This document shows positions 19,049 through 29,067 of a stretch of DNA of 64,000 bases, in pieces; position 1 is the stretch's first letter; every line of letters begins with the position of its first letter. A program made the translations under genes and the position numbers. The DNA is from an uncultured Flavobacteriaceae bacterium. Lineage in GTDB: Bacteria > Bacteroidota > Bacteroidia > Flavobacteriales > Flavobacteriaceae. The stretch lies in NCBI GenBank assembly GCA_947486785.1, contig CANKUU010000009.1, forward strand, positions 62,001-126,000, in the 5' to 3' direction. The notes under the pieces were generated by a model that was given only the letters and a program-made list of their open reading frames with translations, did not search any database and was not told where the DNA came from.

Positions 19049-21292
19049 CTAATTTAAAATATTTTGAATTGCTTGTGCTAAGGTTTCTGAGTCATGCTTG
19101 GTAAAAGATAAGGGAGGCTTTATTTTTAAGACATTGTCATAAGGCCCATCTGTACTAACAAGTATAGAAAGCTCTCTTAGACTATTTTTTACATGTGCAG
19201 CAAGTGATGTATTTGGCTTTCCGTCTGCAGTTATTAACTCAACACCTAAAAACAAACCACTACCTCTAATATCACCAATTTCTGGTTTAGTTGCTTTTAA
19301 ATTTTTTAATAGTTGACTCAGATGATCTCCAACCTTTTTTGCATGTTCTTGCAAATTTTCTTCCTCAATAACTTCTAAAACAGCATTGCCAATAGCACAA
19401 GAAATGGGGTTGCCGCCGAAAGAACTAAAAAATTCAGGGCCATTTGCAAAGCTTTCTGCAATTTTTGTAGTGGTAATTACAGCACCAATTGGATGCCCGT
19501 TTGCCATAGGCTTTCCTAAGATCACTATATCTGGCACTACATCATACATCTCATATCCCCAGAAGTAATCTCCTAAACGACCAAAACCTACTTGAACTTC
19601 ATCGCTGATACAAACTCCACCTTGTGCACGTATTTCTGTATATATTTGTTGTAGGTACCCTTTAGCAAGTGGCACTTGCCCACCACAGCCAACAATAGGC
19701 TCTGCTATAAAGGCTGCAATTTTATTGTAGTTATCTTTAATTTGATTTTTGGTTAGTTGAGCGAAATAGTTGCCGGCGCTACCATCATCCTTAAAGCCCG
19801 AGAGAAACGCCTTGGGCAGAGGAGTATCAATAATATATTCTCTTTTGCCGACACCACCGGTATGATTGTATTTATAATGGCTAATATCAATGCCAATTTT
19901 GGTATTGCCATGATAGCCATGTTCTAGCACCATAACTTTTGGTTTTTGTGTATAATTATTTGCCAAACGTATGGCTAAGTCACTAGCTGCACTGCCCGAG
20001 TTTACAAAAAACACCTTGTTTAAGGTCTCGGGAAATTTACTTAATAGTTTTTCACCGTACGCTAAAAAATCTTCATATAAATAACGTGTATTTGTATTTA
20101 ATTTAGCCATTCCTCTTTGTCCAGCACGAGCCACTTTTGGATGACAATGACCAGCAAGCATTATGTTGTTGTAGGCATCTAAAAAGGTGTTTCCATTAGC
20201 ATCATACATGTATTGAAAAGCCGATTTTGACATATGAATAGGCTTTTTGTAACTTAAAGAGAGCGCATTACTAAAATGTTGTTTTCTTCTTTTTAGTTGT
20301 GTTGCGATACTTTTTTTACTGGTTGCATCAAAGCCTGCTGCTATTCTAAATGTATCTTCAACTTTAATTGGGTTAATACTTAGCCACTTACGCAGTAGGC
20401 GCCAAGCTGCTTGTTCGCTAACCGTGATATAGGCAGAGTCAGGCTTTAGAGTTTTTGCATATGCCGAATTACATACACTTGTACATAAGCGTGCTGCAAC
20501 CAAATAATATAGTATTGATATTTCTTCTTCTTTTAAGGGATAACGTGAGTGGTATCCTTCAATTAACGGGGTAGCTATAGCTAATGGATCATTTTTCTCC
20601 ATCATAATATAGGTGAGTGCGATTGCAACTTCATTAATTACCCATGAATAGCAAGAGTCACCAAAATCAATAATACCTGATAAAACCCCATTTTTAGTAA
20701 GAACATTCCAATGATTAGCATCGTTGTAAATTATGCTTTGTCGTAATTCATCTTGAAGTGGATATATATGCTCATCAAATTGCATAAAAAAATAATCTAC
20801 TAAGTTTCTATCCTTAGGATTAACAATATATGAAAGATATTTACGGTTTTTTTTAAACAATTTTAAATCCCATTGTGTTTGTTTTCCTACTAAGGCGCTG
20901 TTATGAAAAGTTGCCAAAATATGATCCATATCTGCTAAAAAAACACCTATTGATTTTGACAACTCTGTCGTATGCGGTACATCTCCTAAAAAATCACCTT
21001 CAACAAAAGATAATAAGCGATAAATTTGACCTTCTTCAACTATTAATGATTCGGTGTTTAAAGATGCTTTAACCTTTGGAAACTCATAGTTTTTTAAAGC
21101 AGAAAGTTTGTGAAGCATTTCATTTTCTGCCTGCAGTAGTTCGAGTGTTTTTTCGCTATATTCTTGTTGTTTTAATACAAAATTGCCTTTTGCGCTTTGT
21201 ACTTTATAGTTGATACTGTCATAACCCTCTAGAGAAAAATAGGAACAGTCTTGCAGTTGGTAATGCTTTTCTAAAATGGTTTTTACTGACAT
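19049..21292 (-). CDS. fused APH-type kinase and class III aminotransferase/phospholyase
   Basis: This 747-residue fusion combines two enzymes. Residues 1-310 form an aminoglycoside-phosphotransferase/choline-kinase fold, with NDANHWNVL as catalytic loop (the usual His is replaced) and IIDFGDS as metal motif. Residues ~340-747 are a class III PLP enzyme with NSGSAASDLAIRLA, DEVQVGFGRLG and the Schiff-base lysine in ILGKPMANG (Lys594). Separate eukaryotic relatives are hydroxylysine kinase and the PLP phospholyases acting on phosphohydroxylysine or phosphoethanolamine. I infer that the kinase phosphorylates an amino alcohol and the PLP domain eliminates phosphate. The substrate is unproven. 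It is a single-gene unit. Confidence 0.88.
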   Translation of the reverse strand: MSVKTILEKHYQLQDCSYFSLEGYDSINYKVQSAKGNFVLKQQEYSEKTLELLQAENEMLHKLSALKNYEFPKVKASLNTESLIVEEGQIYRLLSFVEGDFLGDVPHTTELSKSIGVFLADMDHILATFHNSALVGKQTQWDLKLFKKNRKYLSYIVNPKDRNLVDYFFMQFDEHIYPLQDELRQSIIYNDANHWNVLTKNGVLSGIIDFGDSCYSWVINEVAIALTYIMMEKNDPLAIATPLIEGYHSRYPLKEEEISILYYLVAARLCTSVCNSAYAKTLKPDSAYITVSEQAAWRLLRKWLSINPIKVEDTFRIAAGFDATSKKSIATQLKRRKQHFSNALSLSYKKPIHMSKSAFQYMYDANGNTFLDAYNNIMLAGHCHPKVARAGQRGMAKLNTNTRYLYEDFLAYGEKLLSKFPETLNKVFFVNSGSAASDLAIRLANNYTQKPKVMVLEHGYHGNTKIGIDISHYKYNHTGGVGKREYIIDTPLPKAFLSGFKDDGSAGNYFAQLTKNQIKDNYNKIAAFIAEPIVGCGGQVPLAKGYLQQIYTEIRAQGGVCISDEVQVGFGRLGDYFWGYEMYDVVPDIVILGKPMANGHPIGAVITTTKIAESFANGPEFFSSFGGNPISCAIGNAVLEVIEEENLQEHAKKVGDHLSQLLKNLKATKPEIGDIRGSGLFLGVELITADGKPNTSLAAHVKNSLRELSILVSTDGPYDNVLKIKPPLSFTKHDSETLAQAIQNILN

Positions 21293-21308
21293 GAAGTATT
21301 TTTTTAAA

Positions 21309-21316
21309 CAAATCTA
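21309..21316 (-). promoter_or_regulatory. putative -7 element for the kinase-aminotransferase fusion
   Basis: On the minus strand, TAGATTTG matches TAnnTTTG, 16 bp before the ATG. No good -33 box is present at the expected spacing, so support is partial. Confidence 0.4.
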
Positions 21317-21658
21317 AATTAAATCTATTTCAACATTATTTTGTCAAAATTATCTAAAATAATGAAGCATTCTATTTAAGAAAATAAAAAGAGCTCCTTA
21401 TCATTTAAAGTTTAGGCTTTATTTGTTTCACATCATTTTATCTATGCTAGATATTGCATTTATTATTGCGAATTGCGATCATACCGTTGTTTTTAGGTAA
21501 CTTTAAAGAATAGGGTTATTTTGATTGTTATAGCATAGTTATTTGTTAAATATGTGAAATAGAATATTTGCTTTAACAGTTAGAGGTATCCTTTTTATTG
21601 GTTTAGCATCGTTTTTTACCAAAGAGTACAGATAGTTAATTAATCAAATTTAATTTTC
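21317..21658. other. divergent intergenic region, no gene seen
   Basis: About 340 bp between two divergent genes must hold the promoter for the SDR-DUF2867 gene, but I find no clear match to the consensus. No dyad or small reading frame stands out. Confidence 0.4.
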
Positions 21659-23083
21659 ATGAAAATATTACTTACCGGCGCCAACGGTTATATTGGGATG
21701 CGTTTGTTACCACAGCTATTAAGAATGGGGCATGAGGTAGTATGCACAGTTAGAAATGCTTCACGTTTTTCAGTTGATTCTGAAATTAGAACACAGATAG
21801 AGGTTTTGGAGATTGATTTTCTAAAGCCTGTAGAGAAAAACACGATCCCGGCAGACATAGACGCAGCCTATTTTCTGATTCACTCCATGAGTTCTTCTAC
21901 AAACGATTTTGATGCGCAAGAAGCTACAACGGCAGATCATTTTAATAAATACATGTCTAAAACACGGGTAAAACAAGTAATTTATCTTAGTGGTATTGTA
22001 AATGAAGAAAATCTTTCAAAGCATTTATGGTCTAGAAAAAATGTAGAGAGAATATTATACGAAGGTCCTTTTAAGCTTACCGTTTTAAGAGCGGGTATAA
22101 TTGTTGGTTCTGGTAGTTCATCATTTGAAATTATTAGAGATCTCTGTGAAAAACTTCCTTTAATGATTACCCCTAAATGGGTGCTTACTAAAACACAGCC
22201 TATCGCAATACGAGATATTATTGATTTTTTAACGGGAGTTTTAGGAAACGAAAAGACTTATAACGATTCTTTTGATATTGCTGGGCCAGATATTCTTACT
22301 TATAAAGAAATGCTTGAAAAATATGCAGAAAGAAGAGGTTTTAAAAATTGGATTTATACGGTTCCTGTAATGACTCCAAAGTTGTCTAGTTATTGGTTGT
22401 ATTTTGTTACGTCGACATCGTATACATTAGCCTTAAACTTGGTTGATAGCATGAAAATTGAAGTGATTGCCAAAGACACGCGTTTACAAGAATTGTTAGG
22501 TATTAAACCTCATAGTTATGCGGAGGCTATTGATATGGCTTTTGTGAAAATAGAGCAAAACCTTGTCGTTAGTAGCTGGAAAGATAGTTTGGTAAGTGGA
22601 CGTTTTACAAAAAATATTGAAAAGCACATTCAGGTTCCTAAATATGGAGTTTTAAAAGACGAAAAACACTTAAAAATTGAGCAACCAGATAGAGTTTTAG
22701 AAAATATTTGGAAAATAGGAGGTGAAAATGGCTGGTATTATGGTAACTGGCTTTGGAAAATACGTGGTTTTATTGATAAACTGTCGGGGGGTGTTGGCCT
22801 AAGACGTGGACGTACACACGCAAATAAATTATCTGCTGGCGATGCGTTAGATTTTTGGCGGGTACTTTTAGCCGATAAAGAGGGTAAAAGATTACTACTA
22901 TTTGCAGAAATGAAACTACCCGGTGAAGCTTGGTTAGAATTTAAAATAGATGAGCAAAATATTCTTCATCAAACTGCTACTTTTAGGCCAAGAGGATTGA
23001 AAGGGCGATTATATTGGTATAGTATTGTACCACTTCATTTTTTTATTTTTGGAGGAATGATTAAAAATATAGCCAAAAAATAA
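21659..23083 (+). CDS. NmrA-like SDR with C-terminal DUF2867 domain
   Basis: The 474-residue protein starts with a Rossmann nucleotide-binding loop (LLTGANGYIG) and continues as an atypical extended SDR/NmrA-type domain to about residue 290. The remaining part matches DUF2867 (WKIGGENGWYYGNWLWKIRG near residue 355). This two-domain arrangement is common in Bacteroidota, where it is annotated as an SDR oxidoreductase. The catalytic reaction is unknown. No signal peptide is seen. Confidence 0.88.
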   Translation: MKILLTGANGYIGMRLLPQLLRMGHEVVCTVRNASRFSVDSEIRTQIEVLEIDFLKPVEKNTIPADIDAAYFLIHSMSSSTNDFDAQEATTADHFNKYMSKTRVKQVIYLSGIVNEENLSKHLWSRKNVERILYEGPFKLTVLRAGIIVGSGSSSFEIIRDLCEKLPLMITPKWVLTKTQPIAIRDIIDFLTGVLGNEKTYNDSFDIAGPDILTYKEMLEKYAERRGFKNWIYTVPVMTPKLSSYWLYFVTSTSYTLALNLVDSMKIEVIAKDTRLQELLGIKPHSYAEAIDMAFVKIEQNLVVSSWKDSLVSGRFTKNIEKHIQVPKYGVLKDEKHLKIEQPDRVLENIWKIGGENGWYYGNWLWKIRGFIDKLSGGVGLRRGRTHANKLSAGDALDFWRVLLADKEGKRLLLFAEMKLPGEAWLEFKIDEQNILHQTATFRPRGLKGRLYWYSIVPLHFFIFGGMIKNIAKK

Positions 23084-23204
23084 TTTAAAGCAGCTTAAAA
23101 ATAAACGAGTATAATTTTAATAGTGAAGAGCAGGATTAAAAACCGAAGGGTAATATTTTAAGACATTAAGTAGTCACTAAATTAATTGTATTGAATTATT
23201 AAAA

Positions 23205-25616
23205 TTAGCGTAATTGTGGATATTCTTCAGGGTTAGATTCATGCATAATATCATATACTGTTTCAAAAACATCCTCTATACTCGGTTTTGAAAAGTAGTC
23301 TCCATCTGTGCTATATGCGGGTCTATGCGCTTGTGCAGTTAGCGTTTTTGGCGCACTATCTAAAAACTGGTACGCCCCTTGTTTTTCAATTATTTCATTT
23401 AATAAATATGCCGAACAACCACCTGGCACATCTTCATCAACTACCAACAAACGATTTGTTTTTTTTATGCTTTGTAAGCAATCATTGCTAATGTCGAAAG
23501 GTAATAGCGTCTGAGCGTCAATAACTTCGGCATTAATACCAACTTCTCTAAGTTCCTCTGCGGCATTCATTACAAGGCGCAATGTTGACCCATAGGAAAC
23601 TATAGTAATATCGCTACCTTTTTTTAAGGTTTCTACCATTCCAATTGGGGTGCAAAATTCTCCTAAATTATTTGGTTTAGGTTCTTTTAAACGATATCCG
23701 TTGAGACTTTCAATCACTAACGCAGGCTCGTCAGATTTTAATAAGGTGTTATAAAATCCTGCTGCTTGCGTCATATTTCTTGGAGAAAGAATATACATGC
23801 CTCTAAGTACATGAATAAGCCCCCCCATTGGCGATCCGGAATGCCAAATACCCTCGAGTCTATGCCCTCTAGTTCTAACTATTAGTGGTGCTTTTTGCCT
23901 ACCAAAAGTACGATAGCGTAATGATGCTAAATCATCAGACAACGTAGTCATGGCATAAAAAATATAGTCTAAATATTGAATTTCTGCTATAGGTCTCAAT
24001 CCTCTAAGCGCCATGCCAATACCTTGCCCTATTATTGTTGATTCTCTAATGCCAGTATCAGCTACTCTTATTTTTCCAAATTTATCTTGGAGTCCTTCAA
24101 GACCTTGATTTACATCACCAATAGTACCAGTATCTTCACCAAAGACGAGTACTTCAGGATATTTGCAAAAAATTGCATCAAAATTATCACGTAAAATAAC
24201 TCTACCATCAACGTGTTCTGGTTTGTTGTCATAGGTAGGCTTTATTGCTGAAATTGCTGTAGCCTTGTCCTCAGATTCATTATAAAGGTGTTTACTATAT
24301 TTTAGCTGCATTTCGCCTAAAAAAGTATTCGTCCAAGCTATTAGGCTCTTTTTTTCATTAGTATCTTCACCAAGTAAATAGCGCAAGGCTTTTCTTGCAC
24401 TTGAAGCTAAATCCTTTTTAATTGGTTCTTCAATTGCAATTAAATCGTTTTTCACCCTAGTAATGAAAGATCTATTTTTACTAGAATTTGCCGCTTTATC
24501 TAAAAGATCAATTAAGGTTCGCTTTAATTGTTTATGTGAGCCTAAATATTCGCTCCAAGCTTCTTTTTTTGCTGTTCTAACAGTTTTTGTTATTTGTTTT
24601 TCTATCTTCTCTAATTCTTCGTTAGTTGCAATACCAGAAGAAATAATCCATTCTTTAAATCGTTTGTTACAATCGTTTTCTTTTTCCCAGTTTAATCTTT
24701 TTTCGTCTTTATAACGTTCATGAGAACCAGATGAAGAGTGTCCTTGGGGTTGTGTCAACTCTGTAACGTGCAATATAACAGGTACATGTTCTTCCCTTGC
24801 AATATCAGCAGCGTTTTCATAGGCATGCATTAATGCAGTGTAATCCCAGCCTTTTACTTTGAGCATTTCATAGCCCTTGTTTTTTGAGTCTCTGCGAAAA
24901 CCCTCAAGCATTTTGGTGATGTCTTCTTTTGTTGTATGATATGCCGCGGGTACAGATATACCGTACTCATCATCCCATATGCTTATTACCATTGGTACTT
25001 GTAGTACGCCCCCGGCATTAATTGTTTCTAAAAATAGACCTTCGCTTGTACTCGCATTACCTATGGTGCCCCATGCTACTTCATTGCCATTAACTGAAAA
25101 CATTGAAGCATCAAGATCTTTTAAATTTCGATATACTTTTGACGCTTGGGCGAGTCCCAATAATCTTGGCATCTGACCAGCGGTACAAGAAATATCAGAA
25201 CTACTATTTTTTTGTTGTGTTAAATCACGCCAGCTACCATCTTCATTTAAGCTATGCGTAAGAAAATGAGCCCCCATTTGCCTGCCAGCACTCATAGGCT
25301 CTTTAGTTATATCAGTAGTTGCATATAAAGCATGAAAAAAATCTTTAGGTGTCAAAAGATCTAGTGCTAGCATGAAAGTTTGATCTCGATAATAGCCACT
25401 TCGGAAATCACCATTTCTGAATGATCTAGCCATAGCGAGTTGCGGTAACTCTTTACCGTCGCCAAAAATACCAAATTTTGCTTTGCCCGTAAGCACTTCT
25501 TTTCGCCCCAAAATACTACAGGTTCTGCTTAGTGTAGCGATTTCAAAGTCTTTCAGAATTTGAACCCTGAAATCTTCAAATGAAATGTCGTTACTTGTTT
25601 TTGCAGAAATATCCAT
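23205..25616 (-). CDS. fused E1 alpha-beta 2-oxoacid dehydrogenase (2-oxoisovalerate type)
   Basis: The 803-residue product joins both E1 subunits of a thiamine-diphosphate 2-oxoacid dehydrogenase. The alpha part (to about residue 370) has GQMPRLLGLAQ and a WGTIGNASTSEG segment at the cofactor site. The beta part (about 470-803) has VFGEDTG, VADTGIRES and IAEIQYLDYI. The fused form is usual in Bacteroidota. Branched-chain 2-oxoacids are the likely substrates, feeding iso-fatty-acid synthesis and degradation. E2 and E3 genes are not in the window. Confidence 0.93.
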   Translation of the reverse strand: MDISAKTSNDISFEDFRVQILKDFEIATLSRTCSILGRKEVLTGKAKFGIFGDGKELPQLAMARSFRNGDFRSGYYRDQTFMLALDLLTPKDFFHALYATTDITKEPMSAGRQMGAHFLTHSLNEDGSWRDLTQQKNSSSDISCTAGQMPRLLGLAQASKVYRNLKDLDASMFSVNGNEVAWGTIGNASTSEGLFLETINAGGVLQVPMVISIWDDEYGISVPAAYHTTKEDITKMLEGFRRDSKNKGYEMLKVKGWDYTALMHAYENAADIAREEHVPVILHVTELTQPQGHSSSGSHERYKDEKRLNWEKENDCNKRFKEWIISSGIATNEELEKIEKQITKTVRTAKKEAWSEYLGSHKQLKRTLIDLLDKAANSSKNRSFITRVKNDLIAIEEPIKKDLASSARKALRYLLGEDTNEKKSLIAWTNTFLGEMQLKYSKHLYNESEDKATAISAIKPTYDNKPEHVDGRVILRDNFDAIFCKYPEVLVFGEDTGTIGDVNQGLEGLQDKFGKIRVADTGIRESTIIGQGIGMALRGLRPIAEIQYLDYIFYAMTTLSDDLASLRYRTFGRQKAPLIVRTRGHRLEGIWHSGSPMGGLIHVLRGMYILSPRNMTQAAGFYNTLLKSDEPALVIESLNGYRLKEPKPNNLGEFCTPIGMVETLKKGSDITIVSYGSTLRLVMNAAEELREVGINAEVIDAQTLLPFDISNDCLQSIKKTNRLLVVDEDVPGGCSAYLLNEIIEKQGAYQFLDSAPKTLTAQAHRPAYSTDGDYFSKPSIEDVFETVYDIMHESNPEEYPQLR

Positions 25617-25635
25617 TTATATGTTGTAGTTTTTA

Positions 25636-25667
25636 CAAAAATACTTAATCAAAAGGATGAATGCAAG
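25636..25667 (-). promoter_or_regulatory. putative promoter of the fused E1 gene
   Basis: On the minus strand, -33-like CTTG (25664-25667) and -7 TATTTTTG (25636-25643) are 20 bp apart. The predicted start is about 15 bases before the ATG. Confidence 0.55.
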
Positions 25668-25860
25668 CTCTTAAAGCATTTGCATCTTTTGATAACCCAA
25701 TACAAATGGGCTTCATTATATTTTTAAAATTATTTTGATGCGTTAGTGGTAATTTAATTTCACCTATTTTGTACGTGTTTCCTTTAAAAATATGAGCTTA
25801 GTTTATATGAAATAGGGTTTATTAAAATTCAAATCCTATTTTTGGGTTTAAATACTATAA

Positions 25861-26370
25861 ATGAGCAAGCGGGCGCTACAGAAATACATTAAAGACTTAA
25901 AAAAGTCAGACCTTGAAGATCAAATTATTGATTTATATGTTCGCTTTCCTGTGGTAAAGGAATATTATGATTTTGTTTTTAATCCTAAGGAAGAAAAATT
26001 GGTTCAAGAAGCAAAAACTAAAATTTCTAACGAATATTTTCCTCTAAAACGAAAACGCCCCAGAGCAAGGAGGTCGGTAGCACAGAAATATATTAAGCAC
26101 TTTAAAAAATTAGGGGTAGAATCGCATTTGGTAGTAGATGTAATGTTGTATAATTTGGAAATAGCTCAAACCTATTCCTTAGAAAGAAATCTACCCGATT
26201 CTTTTTTTAAAAGTATGTCAAATTCTTTTAAAGAGGCAGTTCATTTTGTTTCTGTAAACAGTTTATTGTTCGAGTTTAAAGAAAGAATTTTAAAAATATA
26301 TAATTTTACTCTAGAACATCATTGGCCTTATGAAGAGGAATTCTCAAGAGCGCTCGATAGTATCGACTAG
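25861..26370 (+). CDS. DUF6155 family protein
   Basis: This 169-residue all-helical, highly charged protein begins SKRALQKYIKDL and has a basic central stretch (KRKRPRARR, near residue 62). The pattern fits the family I know as DUF6155, common in Flavobacteriaceae and of unknown function. It has no signal peptide or membrane segment. The basic patch may bind nucleic acid, which is inference. A stem-loop follows the stop. Confidence 0.75.
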   Translation: MSKRALQKYIKDLKKSDLEDQIIDLYVRFPVVKEYYDFVFNPKEEKLVQEAKTKISNEYFPLKRKRPRARRSVAQKYIKHFKKLGVESHLVVDVMLYNLEIAQTYSLERNLPDSFFKSMSNSFKEAVHFVSVNSLLFEFKERILKIYNFTLEHHWPYEEEFSRALDSID

Positions 26371-26376
26371 TACCAA

Positions 26377-26408
26377 ATACCGTTTATTGTATTAAGTACA
26401 AACGGTAT
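26377..26408 (+). terminator. stem-loop after the DUF6155 gene
   Basis: ATACCGTTT and AAACGGTAT pair perfectly around a 14-nt loop, starting 7 bp after the stop codon. There is no T-tract, so it may protect the 3' end of the transcript or be a weak terminator. Confidence 0.35.
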
Positions 26409-26457
26409 GGGTGATGTATTCGGTTAAATTTAATAGTATGATATAATACAGATTAAT

Positions 26458-27387
26458 ATGGCTATAGTAATCGTTAGGCAAGATGATAAAATATTGCTTT
26501 GGAAAAAAGCGCTTAAGCAAATAAACCCAGAGCTTCAAGTGTATAGTTTTTTAGAAGACCATCCAATAAATGAAATTGAGGTTGCGCTAGTTTGGAAACA
26601 TCCTGCGGGAATATTATCTAAATATCACAACCTTAAATATATTGCATCAAGTGGTGCAGGCGTTGATTTTATTTTTGAAGATGCTAGTGTACCAAAGCAT
26701 TTGCCTATCACAAGAGTTGTAGACAAAATGCTGGCAAATGACATGTCAGAATATATTATCGCTGTAATCTTTAATTTTCTTAAAAATTTGAATAGCTATA
26801 AACTTATGCAAACCAAGGCTATTTGGAGCAGCAAACCCTATTATCGTATTTGTGATTTGAAGGTGGGTATTCTTGGTTTAGGTGCATTAGGGTCAGTATT
26901 AGCCAAAGATTTAGTGAAATTTGGTTTCAATACTAGAGGCTGGTCTGCATCTCAAAAAAATATTGATGGAATTCGGTCTTACGCGGGCAAAGAGCAGTTA
27001 TCCGATTTCTTGGCAGAAACGCAGGTATTAATATGCTTACTTCCATTGACTAATAAAACTAAAAACATTTTAAATAAACAGCTTTTTAAACAATTACCAA
27101 AAGGAGCTCACATTATAAATGCAGCTCGAGGAGGACATTTGGTTGATGCAGAACTTATAGAAATGATTGATAATGGGCACCTTTCTGGAGCTAGTTTAGA
27201 TGTTTTTCATAAAGAGCCTTTAGAGCCTGGTCATTTATTTTGGGCACATGAAAAGATTAACATTACTCCGCATTGCGCAAGTGTTTCAGATACTGACTCA
27301 GTAGCGCCTCAGATTATTGAAAATTATTATAGAATGAAAAAAGGTTTACCACTCTTATATTTAGTTTCAAAAAAAGAAGGTTATTAA
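26458..27387 (+). CDS. D-2-hydroxyacid dehydrogenase (glyoxylate/hydroxypyruvate reductase type)
   Basis: The 309-residue protein has the NAD(P) loop GLGALGS, and the catalytic Arg (AARGG), Glu (HKEPL) and His (ITPHCAS) of the D-isomer-specific dehydrogenase family. The pattern is closest to GhrA-like glyoxylate/hydroxypyruvate reductases. It should reduce a small 2-oxoacid with NAD(P)H in the cytoplasm. The precise substrate cannot be assigned. Confidence 0.92.
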   Translation: MAIVIVRQDDKILLWKKALKQINPELQVYSFLEDHPINEIEVALVWKHPAGILSKYHNLKYIASSGAGVDFIFEDASVPKHLPITRVVDKMLANDMSEYIIAVIFNFLKNLNSYKLMQTKAIWSSKPYYRICDLKVGILGLGALGSVLAKDLVKFGFNTRGWSASQKNIDGIRSYAGKEQLSDFLAETQVLICLLPLTNKTKNILNKQLFKQLPKGAHIINAARGGHLVDAELIEMIDNGHLSGASLDVFHKEPLEPGHLFWAHEKINITPHCASVSDTDSVAPQIIENYYRMKKGLPLLYLVSKKEGY

Positions 27388-27506
27388 AAGAAGTGGCTGT
27401 TTATGTTATAAACCTTTCAGAATATTTCGTTTCGCTATAAAAATCTGTTAATTTTACAAGATAACTTTATCGCAAAGTTTAATCATTTTTAAAAACGACT
27501 GACTTC

Positions 27507-29018
27507 TTGGGGCTGCAAAAAGAAACAAACGAAAAAAAACTATACAATTATCAGATTGAAGATTTGAATATGATTTTCAAATGCTTTGATGAGTCTGATG
27601 ATACCGCAAACATTCTTTACCAATTACCAACGGGTGGGGGTAAAACGGTAGTGTTTTCTGAAATTGCTCGTAGGTTTATTAAACAACGAAATAAAAAAGT
27701 AGTTGTTTTAACGCATCGGATAGAATTATGCGCGCAAACCTCGAGAATGTTGACAGGGTTTGGTGTGCAGAATAAAATTATCAATAGTGAGGTAAAAGAA
27801 CTACGTGATCAAGGCGAGTTTTCTTGTTTTGTTGCCATGGTTGAAACCTTAAATAACCGACTGCAAGAAGATAAAGTTGAAATCAACAACATAGGTCTTG
27901 TAATTATTGATGAAGCCCATTACAACTCGTTTAGGAAACTTTTTAAATATTTCGAAAATTCAATCATTTTAGGAGTAACCGCAACTCCATTGAGTTCGAA
28001 TATTAAGCTTCCGATGAAAGATAATTATCAAAAGTTAATTATCGGTGAGTCTATTGAATCGCTTATTAAAAAGAATTTTTTGGCAAAAGCGAATGTATAT
28101 AATTATGACGTTAGCCTTCAGAATTTAAAATTAGGTATTAATGGTGATTACACGGTGAAATCATCTGACGAGCTTTATAGTAATCACAATATGCTAGGAA
28201 AGCTTATGACGGCCTATAAAGAGATTGCGTTGGGTACTAAAACACTTATTTTTAATAATGGTATTAATACCTCTAGATACGTATATGAAACGTTTAAAAA
28301 GGCAGGCTACAATATTCGACATCTCGACAATAAAAATAATGCAACAGAACGTCGAGAAATTTTGGAATGGTTTTCAAATACACCTGATGCTATTTTAACC
28401 TCTGTTAGTATTTTAACTACTGGTTTTGATGAGCCCACAGTAGAAACCATTATTTTAAACAGGGCTACTAGATCATTGACATTATATTTTCAAATGATTG
28501 GACGTGGTTCTAGAATTTTACCCAATAAAAAAGAGTTTACTGTGGTTGATATGGGTAATAATGTTGCTCGATTTGGAATGTGGAATGCACCCATTGATTG
28601 GCAAGAAATCTTTCATTTTCCTGATTTCTTTTTAGAGAATATTAAGAACGATGAAGATATCGAACGCGAGTTTGTTTACGAGATGCCCAAAGAACTGCGC
28701 AAGAAATTTTTAAAATCAAAAAATATAGATTTTGATATAAAAAAAGAGTACAAAGAAGTTTTTGCTCTTGGTCAAAAATCAAAAATTGTTTTAGAGAGAA
28801 GTATAGAACAGCATGCATCAATTTGTGTTGAAAATGCAAAGGATGTTTTTGAAGCTCGTATTTTGGCGAAAGAACTTAAAGAAGAAATTACGTTCAGAGT
28901 GCTACAATATTCTTATTGTATCATGAACAACACTAAGAACTACAAGGAATGGTTAGAGGAGGATTATGAACGTAAATTACGTTCAAGTATCTCTAAAAAG
29001 TTTGCTGCTAAAATGTAG
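27507..29018 (+). CDS. SF2 DEAD/DEAH-box helicase (TTG start), paralogue of the 44707 gene
   Basis: This 503-residue SF2 helicase has TGGGKT (Lys46), DEAH (135-138), TATPLSS and the arginine finger region IGRGSR. The frame is open only from 27483 and contains no ATG before the conserved LYNYQ motif, so TTG at 27507 is the best start. It aligns along its whole length with the product of 44707-46260, including the unusual C-terminal ~110 residues (KVVLERSIEQHA). I estimate about 60% identity by eye. Substrate (DNA or RNA) is unknown. Confidence 0.88.
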   Translation: MGLQKETNEKKLYNYQIEDLNMIFKCFDESDDTANILYQLPTGGGKTVVFSEIARRFIKQRNKKVVVLTHRIELCAQTSRMLTGFGVQNKIINSEVKELRDQGEFSCFVAMVETLNNRLQEDKVEINNIGLVIIDEAHYNSFRKLFKYFENSIILGVTATPLSSNIKLPMKDNYQKLIIGESIESLIKKNFLAKANVYNYDVSLQNLKLGINGDYTVKSSDELYSNHNMLGKLMTAYKEIALGTKTLIFNNGINTSRYVYETFKKAGYNIRHLDNKNNATERREILEWFSNTPDAILTSVSILTTGFDEPTVETIILNRATRSLTLYFQMIGRGSRILPNKKEFTVVDMGNNVARFGMWNAPIDWQEIFHFPDFFLENIKNDEDIEREFVYEMPKELRKKFLKSKNIDFDIKKEYKEVFALGQKSKIVLERSIEQHASICVENAKDVFEARILAKELKEEITFRVLQYSYCIMNNTKNYKEWLEEDYERKLRSSISKKFAAKM

Positions 29019-29067
29019 TAAAATTTTAAAGTATTCGTATGCTCAAAGGCAAATTTGATCACCTGAT

